Below, piece after piece: positions 43,924 to 54,015 of a stretch of DNA of 64,000 nt. The DNA lies in NCBI GenBank assembly GCA_003246895.1, contig QKCL01000048.1:84927-148926 (forward strand), given 5' to 3'. Position 1 is the first letter of the stretch. Each line of letters starts with the position of its first letter. The translations under genes were made by a program, and so were the position numbers. The notes beneath the pieces are model-generated. The model did not search any database. It was not told the DNA's origin and was given only the letters and a program-made list of their open reading frames with translations. This stretch comes from Spirochaetota bacterium (GTDB taxonomy: Bacteria > Spirochaetota > UBA4802 > UBA5550).

Positions 43924-45774
43924 ATGGATAGGTCTGTATTTCAGAGACGGGTTTATTTTACCGGTGTGATTCTTGCTCTGGTATTTATTGCTTTTTTCAT
44001 AAAGCTCTATCACCTTCATTTTTCAGATAAAATAATCATACACGAGAAAAAGCCCCTTTCAAACGGAAGGGGCACAATATACGACAGAAACGGCTACATA
44101 CTTGCAACAAGTGTGGAGTCTCTTTCTGTTTTTGCAAATCCTTCAGCTATCTCCTCCCCGGCAGTCATTGCCGATAAAATTGCTCCGGTGCTTAATATGA
44201 ACCGGGCAGAGATTTTCAGAAGGCTTTCCCGAAAGAAAAAATTTGTCTGGCTTAAACGCAAATGTGATGAATATACTGTGAGCCGGCTCCGTTCATTGAA
44301 AATCAGCGGGATAGGCTACAGAAAGGAGTATGAGAGGGTTTACCCCAACGGTAAACTTGCCGCCAATATTCTCGGATTTGCGGGAATCGACAATAATGGC
44401 CTTGCGGGAATTGAATACCGTTTTGACTCTTTCCTTTCCGGAAAGGACGAGGTTTTCAGAAATGAAGCCGGACGGCTTCAGTACAGGAAAAAAGACATAT
44501 ATCTGACAATAGACAGGTTCGTTCAGCATGCTGCTGAGGATGAGCTTTTTAAGGCCCTGGAAAAGCATCACGCAAAACAGGGGGCTGTTGTTGTTCTGGA
44601 TATAGAATCAGGGAGGATTCTTGCCATTGCAAAGGGGCCGACATTTGACCCTAACAGCTACTGGGAGTACCCAAAAGAAAACCGCAAGAATTTTTCAGTT
44701 GTTGATTCATATGAACCCGGCTCCACGTTCAAGGTTCTTGCAATGACCTCTGTGATTGAACATAAACCTGCGATTCTAAAGAAAAAATTTTACTGTGAAG
44801 GATTTGTCGATATAGCCGGGGTTAAAATCAACTGTATTTCAAAACACGGTACTGTGGACGCAAATGACATACTGAAACATTCATGCAATTCCGGAATGAT
44901 TCAGGCAACCCATGAAATAAAAAATGCCGATCTCTATGAAACATACTCAAGATTTGGTTTCGGAAGAAAAACAGGCATTGAACTGCCAGGTGAGACCGAG
45001 GGAATTCTGCGGCCTGTTTCAAAATGGTCGGGGCTGTCAAGGGCCTCAATGTCAATAGGGCATGAAATATCAGTGACATCCATACAGATGGTCTCAGCAT
45101 TCGCTGCAATAGCAAATCACGGTATTTATAATGTTCCCACTGTGATAGAGAGGATAAAAACCAGCGATGGGACCCGGCTGGTCATGGATTTCTTCAGGAA
45201 GACCAGGGGAAGGGTTGTCAGGGAGGATATAGCGCGTCTCCTCATGGAGATGATGCGTAATGTTGTTAAGGACGGCACCGGAAGCAGGGCATCTTCAAAG
45301 TATTACAATACCCTGGGGAAGACAGGCACTTCCCAGAAATTTGTCAGATCTCTGGGAGAGTACACTGACAGGAATGTGTCGTCATTTATCGGCATCGCCC
45401 CGTACGAGAATCCCCGGGTCTGTGTGCTGGTCATTGTGGATGATCCCGAAGACAGGTTTTCCGGAGGGGCGGCTGCGGCACCTGTATTCTCAAATATAAT
45501 AAACAGAATTCTCCCCTACATGGGTGAGGGGCTTCATACCGATAAAATGAAAATAAAAAGTCTGGAAGGCTCATCTGCTGTTTACAGAAACGATAACAGG
45601 TGGCCAGATTTTACGGGTATGGACATTGTTGACGTGAGAAACAACCTTGTGCTCATTCAGAGGGGCAGGAGAATTAAATACAGGATCTCGGGAAGTGGAA
45701 CTGTCTCCATACAGAGTATTTCTCCGGGTAAAAAAATAAATGACAATGAATCCATAGTGTTGTATATGAAATAG
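43924..45774 (+). CDS. Penicillin-binding transpeptidase (FtsI/PBP2 class)
   Basis: A 616-residue high-molecular-weight class B penicillin-binding protein. One N-terminal anchor (about residues 10-30), a dimerisation domain, then the transpeptidase: EPGSTFKVLAM with Ser267, SCN at 320-322, and KTGTSQ from Lys466, the three active-site motifs. A C-terminal PASTA domain (about 555-616; WPDFTGMDIVDVRNNLVLIQ) completes it. It crosslinks peptidoglycan in division or elongation; which of the two cannot be told from sequence alone. It ends immediately before the DUF115 gene (stop and start adjacent). Confidence 0.92.
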   Translation: MDRSVFQRRVYFTGVILALVFIAFFIKLYHLHFSDKIIIHEKKPLSNGRGTIYDRNGYILATSVESLSVFANPSAISSPAVIADKIAPVLNMNRAEIFRRLSRKKKFVWLKRKCDEYTVSRLRSLKISGIGYRKEYERVYPNGKLAANILGFAGIDNNGLAGIEYRFDSFLSGKDEVFRNEAGRLQYRKKDIYLTIDRFVQHAAEDELFKALEKHHAKQGAVVVLDIESGRILAIAKGPTFDPNSYWEYPKENRKNFSVVDSYEPGSTFKVLAMTSVIEHKPAILKKKFYCEGFVDIAGVKINCISKHGTVDANDILKHSCNSGMIQATHEIKNADLYETYSRFGFGRKTGIELPGETEGILRPVSKWSGLSRASMSIGHEISVTSIQMVSAFAAIANHGIYNVPTVIERIKTSDGTRLVMDFFRKTRGRVVREDIARLLMEMMRNVVKDGTGSRASSKYYNTLGKTGTSQKFVRSLGEYTDRNVSSFIGIAPYENPRVCVLVIVDDPEDRFSGGAAAAPVFSNIINRILPYMGEGLHTDKMKIKSLEGSSAVYRNDNRWPDFTGMDIVDVRNNLVLIQRGRRIKYRISGSGTVSIQSISPGKKINDNESIVLYMK

Positions 45775-47637
45775 ATGAACTCAATTTTTGAAAATAATAT
45801 ACTCTCTCTGAAAAAAACAAATCCTGAAATCGCAGAACTAATGCTGTCCTTCTCCCCGGAAGGAGACGGGCATATAGGTGTTGCGGATTCAAAAAAATCC
45901 GGCCCTGTCCCGTTTCTGAAAGTTTCCGGCGGAAGGGAAATTTACTTTCACAGCCGTATCGATCCGGAAAAGGAGGCGGAAAGGTTTGCAGGAGAAGCCG
46001 ATTTTAAAAGCCGGGATTTTGTTTTTGTGTGCGGTTTTGCCTTTGCCTACCATTGTGAAAAAATAGTAGAGCAGTGCAGTGAAGAAGCATCTGTTTTTGT
46101 CGTTGAGCGGGATGCGGAACTGTTTTACAGGGCCATATGCAGCAGGGATCTTTCGAAAATACTGGAGAAGAGTAATCTGCGGATATTTGTAGATCCCTCC
46201 ACGGATGAGATTGAAAATGCGTTTAAGGGTAGAAGTACAAGGAAGCTGTCCATAATCTCACATAGGGGTTCGTGTCAGGTATATGGAGAGTACTATGATA
46301 ATATCATTCGGTCTGTCAAATCATCTGTCAGCACAAGAGATGTAAATATTGCCACACTTGCAAAGTTTGAAAAATCATGGTCTGCAAATCTTTCAAGAAA
46401 TATAAGGTTCATGATCAGTTCCCCCGGCGTGAATTCGTTTTACGGGGAATTCAGCGGTTTATCGGCAGTTGTTGTTGCCGCAGGCCCCTCTCTCTCCTAC
46501 AGCCTTGATTTTATAAAAAAAAGCCTGACGCGGAGTGTTGTGATTGCCGTTGATACAGCATACAAGGTGCTCCTTGACAACGGAATTGAGCCCCATTTCT
46601 GCATGGCCGTTGATCCCCAGCTGATTAATGCAAGATATTTCGAGGGCACCGGAGAGGTAAGGACTGTTCTTGTTGCTGATCCCACTGTCCATCCGGCCAT
46701 ATTCAGATTTTTCGGCGGCAGGGTGGTTCTGACAGGTTTGGCGTTTGATCTGATGAAGTGGATAGAAGACATTACCGGCCACAAAGGGGAGATCTCGCAC
46801 GGAGGTTCCGTGTCGACCAATGCTGTGGATTTTGCACGAAGGCTTGGGGTCCGGAACATATATATGGTCGGCCAGGATCTCTCGTTTACCGGAGGTCTTG
46901 CCCATTGCAGGGGATCCTATCTTGACGAGCAGATACACAACAGGACATTCAGATTCAGGAATGCCCAGATGCTCAACAGGGCCCAGCTCTATTCACTTCC
47001 CGGTATATTCTTCCCGTCGGTAAGGGGGCGTGTTGTCAGGACAAATCAGAAGATGGTTATTTTCAAGGAGTGGTTCGAGAAACAGAAATTTGATAATCTC
47101 ATTAACGCTTCTTATGACGGAGTCAGGATAAACGGAATCCCCAATGAAGATGCCGGTTCAATTTCATTGCCGGAACTACGGGATATCCATTCCATGATTG
47201 ACAGAATATATTCACTTTCCTCTGCTGAACAGACCTGCAGTGATGCTGCAGGAAGACTCATTGCCCGTCTTGGAGATATGAGGGATGAACTTACAGGGCT
47301 TATCCCTGTCCTTGAGAAGGCTGTGTCTCTTTCAACTCAGCTTGATGAACTGCTCAAAAAAAGTGAAAACCGCACAGATCAGGGTAAAGTAAACTACATA
47401 CTCAAAAAACTATCTGATACTGATTTATATATTGAGTCCATGAAGAAAACCAAGGGAATGATAAGTTTCTCCATACAGAGAGTTATTCATACAATTACTG
47501 AAGGATACGACCTTGATGATGATCTGAATTCCGGGGAGCGGTCACTGTTTCTCTATGAAGGGCTTCTTCAGGGGGTCAGATTTAACGAGAAGGTGTTTGG
47601 GAATATGGAATATTTTATTAAAAAAGGCGGGCTATAG
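45775..47637 (+). CDS. DUF115/Maf-like protein, putative flagellin glycosyltransferase
   Basis: A 620-residue cytoplasmic protein of the motility-associated-factor family. The central GLSAVVVAAGPSLSYSLDFI, then VVIAVDTAYKVLLDNGIEPH and CMAVDPQ, is the sugar-nucleotide-binding DUF115 core shared with MptE. The remaining parts are helical. Maf proteins attach pseudaminic or legionaminic acid to flagellin in other bacteria; in this operon with a signal peptidase and a transpeptidase, a role in the envelope or flagellum is likely. The ATG directly follows the transpeptidase stop (TAGATG). The 3' end lies within a bidirectional terminator. Confidence 0.85.
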   Translation: MNSIFENNILSLKKTNPEIAELMLSFSPEGDGHIGVADSKKSGPVPFLKVSGGREIYFHSRIDPEKEAERFAGEADFKSRDFVFVCGFAFAYHCEKIVEQCSEEASVFVVERDAELFYRAICSRDLSKILEKSNLRIFVDPSTDEIENAFKGRSTRKLSIISHRGSCQVYGEYYDNIIRSVKSSVSTRDVNIATLAKFEKSWSANLSRNIRFMISSPGVNSFYGEFSGLSAVVVAAGPSLSYSLDFIKKSLTRSVVIAVDTAYKVLLDNGIEPHFCMAVDPQLINARYFEGTGEVRTVLVADPTVHPAIFRFFGGRVVLTGLAFDLMKWIEDITGHKGEISHGGSVSTNAVDFARRLGVRNIYMVGQDLSFTGGLAHCRGSYLDEQIHNRTFRFRNAQMLNRAQLYSLPGIFFPSVRGRVVRTNQKMVIFKEWFEKQKFDNLINASYDGVRINGIPNEDAGSISLPELRDIHSMIDRIYSLSSAEQTCSDAAGRLIARLGDMRDELTGLIPVLEKAVSLSTQLDELLKKSENRTDQGKVNYILKKLSDTDLYIESMKKTKGMISFSIQRVIHTITEGYDLDDDLNSGERSLFLYEGLLQGVRFNEKVFGNMEYFIKKGGL

Positions 47638-47650
47638 AGCCCGCCTTTTT
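47621..47650. terminator. Bidirectional terminator between Maf and thrC
   Basis: Thirteen-base arms AAAAAGGCGGGCT (47621-47633) and AGCCCGCCTTTTT (47638-47650) with a four-base loop are perfectly paired and give a T run on both strands. It covers the last codons of the plus-strand gene and lies just before the thrC stop codon. Confidence 0.85.
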
Positions 47651-47657
47651 AGATGGT

Positions 47658-48995
47658 TTAAAATCTTTTTTTCATTTCGTCTACTATTATTCCGGAAACC
47701 TTTGCTGCATCCGGTTCTGATTTTATGGGCATATTGGCGTACCTTGAATTAACACCCTTCAGGTTCTGTTCGTGGTAACCTACCTTGAATTCGGAAAATT
47801 TCAGGCCGTGTGCGGTTGAAATTACAACAACGCGGTCCTTCTTTGAAATTTTCTGTTTTTCCACAAGTTTGATGAGGGCAGCGAGTGCAACACCGGTGTG
47901 AGGGCAGCAGTACATTCCGGTCCTGTCGGCAAGTGCTGCTGCATCTGCAAGTTCGTCTTCGCTTGCCTGTTCAACTATTCCGTTGTATTCCCTGAGTGTC
48001 CTGATTGCTTTCTGCACGGAAACCGGATCTCCTATCTGAATTGCAGATGCCAGTGTCTTTTCAGGTGTAATTGCCTCAAATTCCTCAAAGTTTTTGATGT
48101 AAGAGCGGTACAGCGGATTTGCGTTCTCAGCTTGGGCAAGGACTATGGTCGGTTTCTTCTTTATCAGTCCGAGTTCAAGCATCATGGTGAAACCTTTTCC
48201 AAGGGCTGATACATTGCCGAGATTGCCTCCTGGAATTATGATTATGTCAGGGACTTCCCAGCCGAACTGCTGTACTATTTCTATGGAGATGGTTTTTTGT
48301 CCCTCGATTCTCAGGGAGTTCATTGAATTGGCAAGGTATATTTCATTGTTCTTTGTCACTTCCTGTACAATTTTCATGCACCCGTCAAAATCTGTATTCA
48401 GGGACATTACTATGGCATTGTTTGACATGGGCTGAACGAGCTGTGCCGTGGAAATTTTATTCTCGGGCAGAAAAACTATTGAAGGGATGCCGGCATATGC
48501 CGCATATGCCGAGAGTGCGGCTGATGTATCTCCTGTTGACGCGCATGCCACAGCCTTTATGTTTTTTCCCCGGTAAATCATTTCATTTACCATGGATACA
48601 AGTACTGTCATGCCAAGGTCCTTGAATGATCCGGTGTGGCTGTTGCCGCACATTTTTACCCACAGGTCATTCATTCCAAGTGACTCTCCGAATCTCTTGG
48701 CCCAGAAGAGGTTTGTGTTTCCCTCGTACATCGAAACGATGTTGTCATCTTTTATGTCGGGGATCACCCATTCCTTCATCCTCCATACACCGCTACCGTA
48801 TGGCCACCTGTGCTGGCCGCTTCTGCTGTCGAAAAGTTCCTTCCACTGCTCACCTGTTCTGTTTTTTAATGCGTCAATGTCATGGTGAACTTCCAGCAGG
48901 CTTCCGCATTTTCTGCATTTATAAACTATTTCATCCAGAGGATATTTTTCATCACATCCGGCTATACATCTGAAATGGGCATTGTAATTAGTCAT
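47658..48995 (-). CDS. thrC: Threonine synthase
   Basis: A 445-residue PLP enzyme that turns O-phosphohomoserine into threonine. The ATG at 48995 has GGAG upstream. The N-terminus carries four Cys (CIAGC and CRKC) that may form a zinc ribbon, as seen in some thermophilic and spirochaetal forms. The core has [18 protein letters not shown] with the PLP Lys, [20 protein letters not shown], and [17 protein letters not shown]. It overlaps the stop of hom by eight bases. Length is normal. Confidence 0.95.
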   Translation of the reverse strand: MTNYNAHFRCIAGCDEKYPLDEIVYKCRKCGSLLEVHHDIDALKNRTGEQWKELFDSRSGQHRWPYGSGVWRMKEWVIPDIKDDNIVSMYEGNTNLFWAKRFGESLGMNDLWVKMCGNSHTGSFKDLGMTVLVSMVNEMIYRGKNIKAVACASTGDTSAALSAYAAYAGIPSIVFLPENKISTAQLVQPMSNNAIVMSLNTDFDGCMKIVQEVTKNNEIYLANSMNSLRIEGQKTISIEIVQQFGWEVPDIIIIPGGNLGNVSALGKGFTMMLELGLIKKKPTIVLAQAENANPLYRSYIKNFEEFEAITPEKTLASAIQIGDPVSVQKAIRTLREYNGIVEQASEDELADAAALADRTGMYCCPHTGVALAALIKLVEKQKISKKDRVVVISTAHGLKFSEFKVGYHEQNLKGVNSRYANMPIKSEPDAAKVSGIIVDEMKKRF

Positions 48996-50280
48996 TTTTT
49001 TTCTCCGGTTTACCAAAATCTTCAACTCTTATGCACACAACATTGTCATGTACAAAATCAAAATCTTCTATTTCCTTAATGCAGTTAATAATATTATCTT
49101 CATTTGCAAAATGCGTGAAAATAATGAGAGGAATTACTTCCTGGTTTGTTTCTCTCTGAATCACAGAGGCAATGGATATCTCGTACTTGCCGAGAATTCC
49201 GGAAACCTTTGAAAGTATTCCAGGGCAGTCATCTGTATGTATTCTCAGGTAGTATTTTGCAATTCTGTCGCCTGCAGGCATGATCTTTGCAATGCCTGAA
49301 TTTTTCTGTGTGTAAACATTTTTGTTTGAGAGCTGTACAATGTCGCTCACAACGGCGGATGCAGTTGGGAGACTCCCTGCTCCCTTTCCGTTTAGAACCA
49401 CGGCACCGGTCATATCTCCGTCAAACATGACCGAATTGTATTCGTTCCTTACCGATGCAAGGGGATGAGTTTCCGGAATCATGGTAGGATGTACACGTAC
49501 GTCCAGCCTGTCTTTAACGTAGCGGGCTATGCCCAGGAGTTTTATCACATAACCCATCTCCTTTGCATATGAGATATCTATGGGACTTATTTTTGTAATC
49601 CCTTCAATGGGTATGAGGGAGAAATCAACAGACTTTCCGTAGGCAAGCATTGCAAGGAGAGCAATCTTGTGCCCTGCGTCTATTCCCTCAACATCAAAAG
49701 TCGGATCAGCTTCGGCAAAGCCCTTTTCCTGGGCATCGGCCAGGGCCGATTCAAATGTCAGTCCCTCTCTTTCCATTTTTGTGAGAATGTAGTTTGTTGT
49801 TCCGTTTAAGATACCCAGAATTGACCTGATCTGGTTACCCACAAGCCCTTTCTTGAGGGCAAGTATGCACGGGATGCCGCCCCCTACTGCGGCTTCGTAA
49901 CCAAGGGAATTGCCTGTGGAGGTGATGGTTTCCAGAATTTCTTCATTATGCTCAGCGAGCAGTTTTTTGTTGGCTGTAACAACATTTTTGCCGTTGCGCA
50001 GTGATGACTGGATTATATCCATGGCAGGACTGGTGCCGCCGATGAGTTCTACAACTATGTCTATTTCCGGATCAGAAGTAATATCCTGCCATTTGGAAGT
50101 AATTTCTCCTCCCTGAATTTCTCTGGTGAGTCTTTCGGTATCCAGATCACAGACAGTTTTGATTTTAAGCTCAGTGCCTGTTCTGTTGCTGATGGTTTCT
50201 GAATTATCCCTGATAAGTTTATATACGCCAGAGCCCACGGTTCCGTATCCGATGAGCCCTATGTTAATGATTTGTTTCAT
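48988..50280 (-). CDS. hom: Homoserine dehydrogenase with C-terminal ACT domain
   Basis: A 430-residue enzyme that reduces aspartate semialdehyde to homoserine. The N-terminal NAD(P) fold reads [24 protein letters not shown] and [12 protein letters not shown] follow, then the catalytic core around [20 protein letters not shown] with its Lys, and [13 protein letters not shown]-terminal ACT domain (about residues 350-425; [21 protein letters not shown]) allows feedback inhibition by threonine. Coupled by overlap to thrC downstream, so the two genes make the threonine branch. Confidence 0.95.
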   Translation of the reverse strand: MKQIINIGLIGYGTVGSGVYKLIRDNSETISNRTGTELKIKTVCDLDTERLTREIQGGEITSKWQDITSDPEIDIVVELIGGTSPAMDIIQSSLRNGKNVVTANKKLLAEHNEEILETITSTGNSLGYEAAVGGGIPCILALKKGLVGNQIRSILGILNGTTNYILTKMEREGLTFESALADAQEKGFAEADPTFDVEGIDAGHKIALLAMLAYGKSVDFSLIPIEGITKISPIDISYAKEMGYVIKLLGIARYVKDRLDVRVHPTMIPETHPLASVRNEYNSVMFDGDMTGAVVLNGKGAGSLPTASAVVSDIVQLSNKNVYTQKNSGIAKIMPAGDRIAKYYLRIHTDDCPGILSKVSGILGKYEISIASVIQRETNQEVIPLIIFTHFANEDNIINCIKEIEDFDFVHDNVVCIRVEDFGKPEKKND

Positions 50281-50350
50281 AAAATGTTTCCCCGAAGTTC
50301 ATATTTCACACGAAGGTTTATTGTAAAAAGACAACAGGGGCGGTAATATG

Positions 50351-50761
50351 TCAATAATTGTTTTGAGCACCATCATCACTGGAATTTACTTTTTTCAGTC
50401 TTCTTTTCTTCACGTAAAGACCAAGAAATGCAGCAGCTGCGGATATAGATATTGCAATAGCTGTACCGAGAACAATTTCCCAGGACATGAGGAACCCCCG
50501 GGTTGCAATAATTATCAGGGATGCACCGATGAGGGGCTCGGTTAAGCGTAATTCCTTAAAAAGATATGATGCAATAAATGTACCTGAAAAGTTGCCCACT
50601 ATGGAACCTATGAGTGCTGTGATCAGTATGGCGTCCATGTCATTGCTGAACGTTCCGCCAATTGATGAGAGTATAAGGGCAAATATGAAGGAGAACAGGA
50701 ATTCACTTACAAGTACAATAACCGATGATATAATAATCCAGATAAAGTTGATTCTTTTCAT
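50351..50761 (-). CDS. Small integral membrane protein
   Basis: A 136-residue protein of about four hydrophobic helices. The first is INFIWIIISSVIVLVSEFLF, and glycine-rich stretches (SSIGGTFS, LIGSIVGNFSGT) occur in the middle helices. The C-terminus is basic (LYVKKRRLKK) followed by a short polar tail. No signature of a known transporter. It stands about 70 bases upstream of hom on the same strand, so cotranscription is possible but not shown. Confidence 0.65.
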   Translation of the reverse strand: MKRINFIWIIISSVIVLVSEFLFSFIFALILSSIGGTFSNDMDAILITALIGSIVGNFSGTFIASYLFKELRLTEPLIGASLIIIATRGFLMSWEIVLGTAIAISISAAAAFLGLYVKKRRLKKVNSSDDGAQNNY

Positions 50762-50925
50762 GATCCCATCCTGTTTATTGAGTATTTAAAATAGTTATTA
50801 CCCTTTGCTGTAAAGGTAAAGTTTTTTTATTCAAATTTTTAAAAATATTTAAAAAAATTTTGGCATCTGTCGTTGATATAATAGTGCTTAAAATATATAA
50901 AAACGCTCTTATGAAAGGGGGAGTT

Positions 50926-51468
50926 ATGGAAGATAGCCCGGAGAATGGATGTTTCCAGCATCTCTATGTGAAGTACTTCAATGAAATTGTAAAATTTATT
51001 ACAGGTATCATTTACGACAGGTTTGCTGCTGAAGATCTTGCCCATGACCTCTTTTGCAGATTATATCGGAGGAGAAATTCAATCGATTACAATAATGACG
51101 GTATCGAAGGGTATATCTTCAGATCTGCAAAGAATATTTCAATAGATTATCTCAGAAAGCTTAAAAGGGATGAGGCAAGGGAAGAGAAAATTAAAAGGGA
51201 GTGGCGTGAAAGTTTAAGTATAAATTATTCTGAGGTTGAAAATAACCTTCTCATGGATGAACTTTCCACCACTGTTAAGGATGTACTTGAAGAGTTTCCA
51301 AAAGCACAGAGATATATTTTCAGTGAAAGGGTTTTTAACGGAAAGAAACTGTTTGAGCTCTGTAATGAAATGAATATCTCATCTTACAGAATAAGGAAAA
51401 TTGAAAGCAGAATCAGAAAACGGCTTGCGGAAAAACTTTCATCAGTTGTTGACCGGAAGATTTTTTGA
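50926..51468 (+). CDS. ECF-type RNA polymerase sigma factor
   Basis: A 180-residue sigma factor of the extracytoplasmic function class. The ATG at 50926 has GGGGGAG upstream. Region 2: FQHLYVKYFNEIVKFITGI, AEDLAHDLFCRLYRR and GYIFRSAKNISIDYLRK, matching sigma 2.1-2.4 with the promoter -10 recognition helix. Region 4: EEFPKAQRYIFSERVF, LFELCNEMNISSYRIRKIES with the helix-turn-helix for the -35 element. No anti-sigma gene is adjacent (the next gene is a small unknown protein), so its signal is unknown. Confidence 0.88.
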   Translation: MEDSPENGCFQHLYVKYFNEIVKFITGIIYDRFAAEDLAHDLFCRLYRRRNSIDYNNDGIEGYIFRSAKNISIDYLRKLKRDEAREEKIKREWRESLSINYSEVENNLLMDELSTTVKDVLEEFPKAQRYIFSERVFNGKKLFELCNEMNISSYRIRKIESRIRKRLAEKLSSVVDRKIF

Positions 51469-51508
51469 AATATATTATACTCATGGATTAAGTTTTAAGG
51501 AGGTAAAT

Positions 51509-51802
51509 ATGTATAAATCCGGGCTGCTCATAAATGGTAGTGGCGCCATGATATTCGTTACGACCTATGATTCAGTTTCATCTGCCGGACTTATTGAAAA
51601 GTTCAATGCAAAGGGAATTTCAAAGTTTATCGTTTATGAACTGCCCATTGAAGAGGTTGAAAAGAGATATGGGCCTCATTGTGAAATAGTGCTGCAGGAT
51701 CTTGCGGAGAAGAATGATTTGCGTATTGTTGATTACGACGGTACAAGGGCCTTTAACATGTTCTCATTCAGTGAGCTCGGTAACCCGGTTTTAATTGAAT
51801 AA
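51509..51802 (+). CDS. Small unknown protein downstream of the sigma factor
   Basis: The ATG at 51509 has AAGGAGG at an ideal distance. The 97-residue product has alternating strands and helices: SGLLINGSGAMIFVTTYDSV, AKGISKFIVYELPIEEVEKR, IVLQDLAEKNDLRIVDYDG and FSELGNPVLIE. The composition suggests a compact alpha/beta cytoplasmic protein. Family not recognised. Separated by 40 bases from the sigma factor gene on the same strand, so they may be cotranscribed. Confidence 0.68.
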   Translation: MYKSGLLINGSGAMIFVTTYDSVSSAGLIEKFNAKGISKFIVYELPIEEVEKRYGPHCEIVLQDLAEKNDLRIVDYDGTRAFNMFSFSELGNPVLIE

Positions 51803-52008
51803 TATTCACTTCTGTAAACCGGCATGCCTTGAATGGTATAAAATACAGAATTACTGTTCTCTTCGCAGATAGGTCATATAATGTGTCAGTAAACCGGTTT
51901 TTAAGGAGTTTTAACAGGATAAAATATGAGTGTATCTGATTTGACTGTTTTTTATAGATTCTGGTGTCGATAAGTAAGTACAGTCTAAAATAGAGTTAAG
52001 AGTTTTTA

Positions 52009-54009
52009 ATGATAACAGATCATCTATTTATTTCTATACTTCCGGTAGTGATTTTTCTGCTTGTATATAGCAGGGAATTCCGTGTATCCTTTTCCTTAAG
52101 CAAATATATCTCGTCATTTCTGGGAGGTGTGTATTTTGCACTCCTTCTCCTGCTTGTTAGTGAAAATATAATGTTTCTGATAAAAGGATTTTCCCCATTT
52201 GTTAAGGGATTTCTGCTTGCGGGGCTCATTGAAAAGGGCGGCGCATTTTTTATTATATACATTTTACTTAAGAGATTTGACCTCTTTACAGTTTCAAAGG
52301 CAATAGTTACTGGAATGCTTCTGGGGCTTGGCTTTGCATGTGTTGAAAATGTTCTATACGGCATGGATAATACAAGCGGAATCATGTATGTGCGTATTCT
52401 TTTTTCTGTGCCAATGCATATTACTACATGCGGGATCATGGGTTTTTACCTGGGTATATCCAAAATGTGTCATCTGAAATTTGATATATATCTCTATAAA
52501 ATCAAGGCACTTCTTATACCCCTCTTTTTTCATGGATTCTATGACTATTTTCTTCTGAAAGGCGGTACAGGCAGTTTCCTGTCTGTACCAGTACTTGTTC
52601 TGTCCGCAATTTATCTTGAAACAGTAATGTCAAGATCAGCTACATTCCCTCCAGAAAGTGAACTTCTGATAATGGGCATGGGCTTTGATGAATGGAAAGT
52701 CAAGGACCGTCAGCCGAGATATGACAGATGGGTAAAACGATATACTGGAATCATGAAAGGGGCTTCCGTGCCGGTTTTTAACTGGCATCCCGGTATTATG
52801 AGATTTGTTTCCGTGATTGTTCTCATCGGGCTGGCTGTTTCAGGACTGCCCATGTATAAATATCTGGAACATTCAATGGGGCTTGGCTTGACCAGGGAGG
52901 AAGTATTTACTGTATTTGTTTTTTTCCCTTTCTCTGTGGCTCTGGTGATGATTATTTCGGGATCAATCAATCCTGAATTTTTTATCCGGTCTCTTGTGAA
53001 ACTCCCTGTTATAACAGATGTTGATGTTATAAAGGAGGACTTTGACGAAGATTTTCTGGTCACGAATGACCTCTCATGGGGCAGCTGTTTTCTTCATACC
53101 ACTGAGCCATACGGCCTTGGGAAGAACATAGCTCTGAAACTGTCAATTTCCAGATTCGAATCTCCTCTTCTCAAGGGCAAGGTTGTGTGGGAGAACCATA
53201 TACGCAAGCATGAAGCCTTCGGGTCTATTATAAGGTTTGAGAATATACCAAGGGGATTTCTTGCTTTTCAGACCAGGTATCATATATTAAGATTCTGGAA
53301 AACCATGGTATTCTATCTGAAACTGCCTGGTTTTGATTCAATAAAGTCTCTTTTTTATAAACCGCATGTGCTGATTCACACTGATATATATAAAAAAGCA
53401 GGAGATATTCTTTTCCGGGAAGGGGACAAGGGATCTCAGTTCTATATGCTTAAGAAGGGCAGAGTCATTTTTTACAAAAAGAAACATGGAAGTGATGATA
53501 TTATTACTGTAAATACGGCTGTCACAGGGGAGATATTCGGGGAACTTGCGGTCCTTGGAGACCAGGACCTGAGGAATGCGTCGGCCATATGCGGAAGCGA
53601 CTCGGTACTTGCCGTCGCATCAAGAGAGAATCTTGATGCACTTCTGGTGAATAACCATGAATTTACCTTTAATCTTATTGAAACTCTCGCGGACAGGTTA
53701 ATTCTGACAGAGAAGGTACTGATAGAAAATATCAGTGAACTTGAGGGGCGCAGGAAGGAGAATGAAAAACTTGCTCATGTGTCTGTTATGCTCATACTTT
53801 TGACAATGGGGCTTGAAGGTGGTGAAGGCGGAATAAGAGCCAATATGGATATTCCATCCATGCTCAGGTTTATTAAGGAGATGAATGAGGATGATATTGA
53901 AAGGCTCACTACAGTATTTCTCATGAGTTATGATAAAGAAAAGAGTGAATCGGATAGAAAAAAAGACATTATTGCCGGCCTCAACGAAATTTTCGGAAGC
54001 CGGCAATGA
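52009..54009 (+). CDS. PrsW-type membrane protease fused to PilZ-like and cNMP-binding domains
   Basis: A 666-residue three-part protein. Residues 1-330 are about ten membrane helices; the PrsW glutamic-protease motifs are Glu75-Lys76 in GLIEKGG, Glu113 in CVENVLYGM, His137 in VPMHITTCG and His175-x3-Asp179 in FFHGFYDYF. Residues about 345-415 resemble a PilZ domain (NDLSWGSCFLHTTEPYGLG, KGKVVWENH), though no RxxxR is seen. Residues about 463-575 are a cyclic-nucleotide-binding domain with the phosphate cassette GEIFGELAVLGDQDLRNASA. The C-terminus has an amphipathic helical tail. PrsW proteases act on anti-sigma factors in other bacteria; with the ECF sigma factor gene close by, a role in regulated cleavage is inferred. 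Confidence 0.85.
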   Translation: MITDHLFISILPVVIFLLVYSREFRVSFSLSKYISSFLGGVYFALLLLLVSENIMFLIKGFSPFVKGFLLAGLIEKGGAFFIIYILLKRFDLFTVSKAIVTGMLLGLGFACVENVLYGMDNTSGIMYVRILFSVPMHITTCGIMGFYLGISKMCHLKFDIYLYKIKALLIPLFFHGFYDYFLLKGGTGSFLSVPVLVLSAIYLETVMSRSATFPPESELLIMGMGFDEWKVKDRQPRYDRWVKRYTGIMKGASVPVFNWHPGIMRFVSVIVLIGLAVSGLPMYKYLEHSMGLGLTREEVFTVFVFFPFSVALVMIISGSINPEFFIRSLVKLPVITDVDVIKEDFDEDFLVTNDLSWGSCFLHTTEPYGLGKNIALKLSISRFESPLLKGKVVWENHIRKHEAFGSIIRFENIPRGFLAFQTRYHILRFWKTMVFYLKLPGFDSIKSLFYKPHVLIHTDIYKKAGDILFREGDKGSQFYMLKKGRVIFYKKKHGSDDIITVNTAVTGEIFGELAVLGDQDLRNASAICGSDSVLAVASRENLDALLVNNHEFTFNLIETLADRLILTEKVLIENISELEGRRKENEKLAHVSVMLILLTMGLEGGEGGIRANMDIPSMLRFIKEMNEDDIERLTTVFLMSYDKEKSESDRKKDIIAGLNEIFGSRQ

Positions 54010-54015
54010 AAGTGT

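Noticed and set aside
51926..51973. 15-codon frame upstream of the PrsW fusion as a leader peptide
   Set aside because: No run of regulatory codons and no attenuator hairpins next to it.
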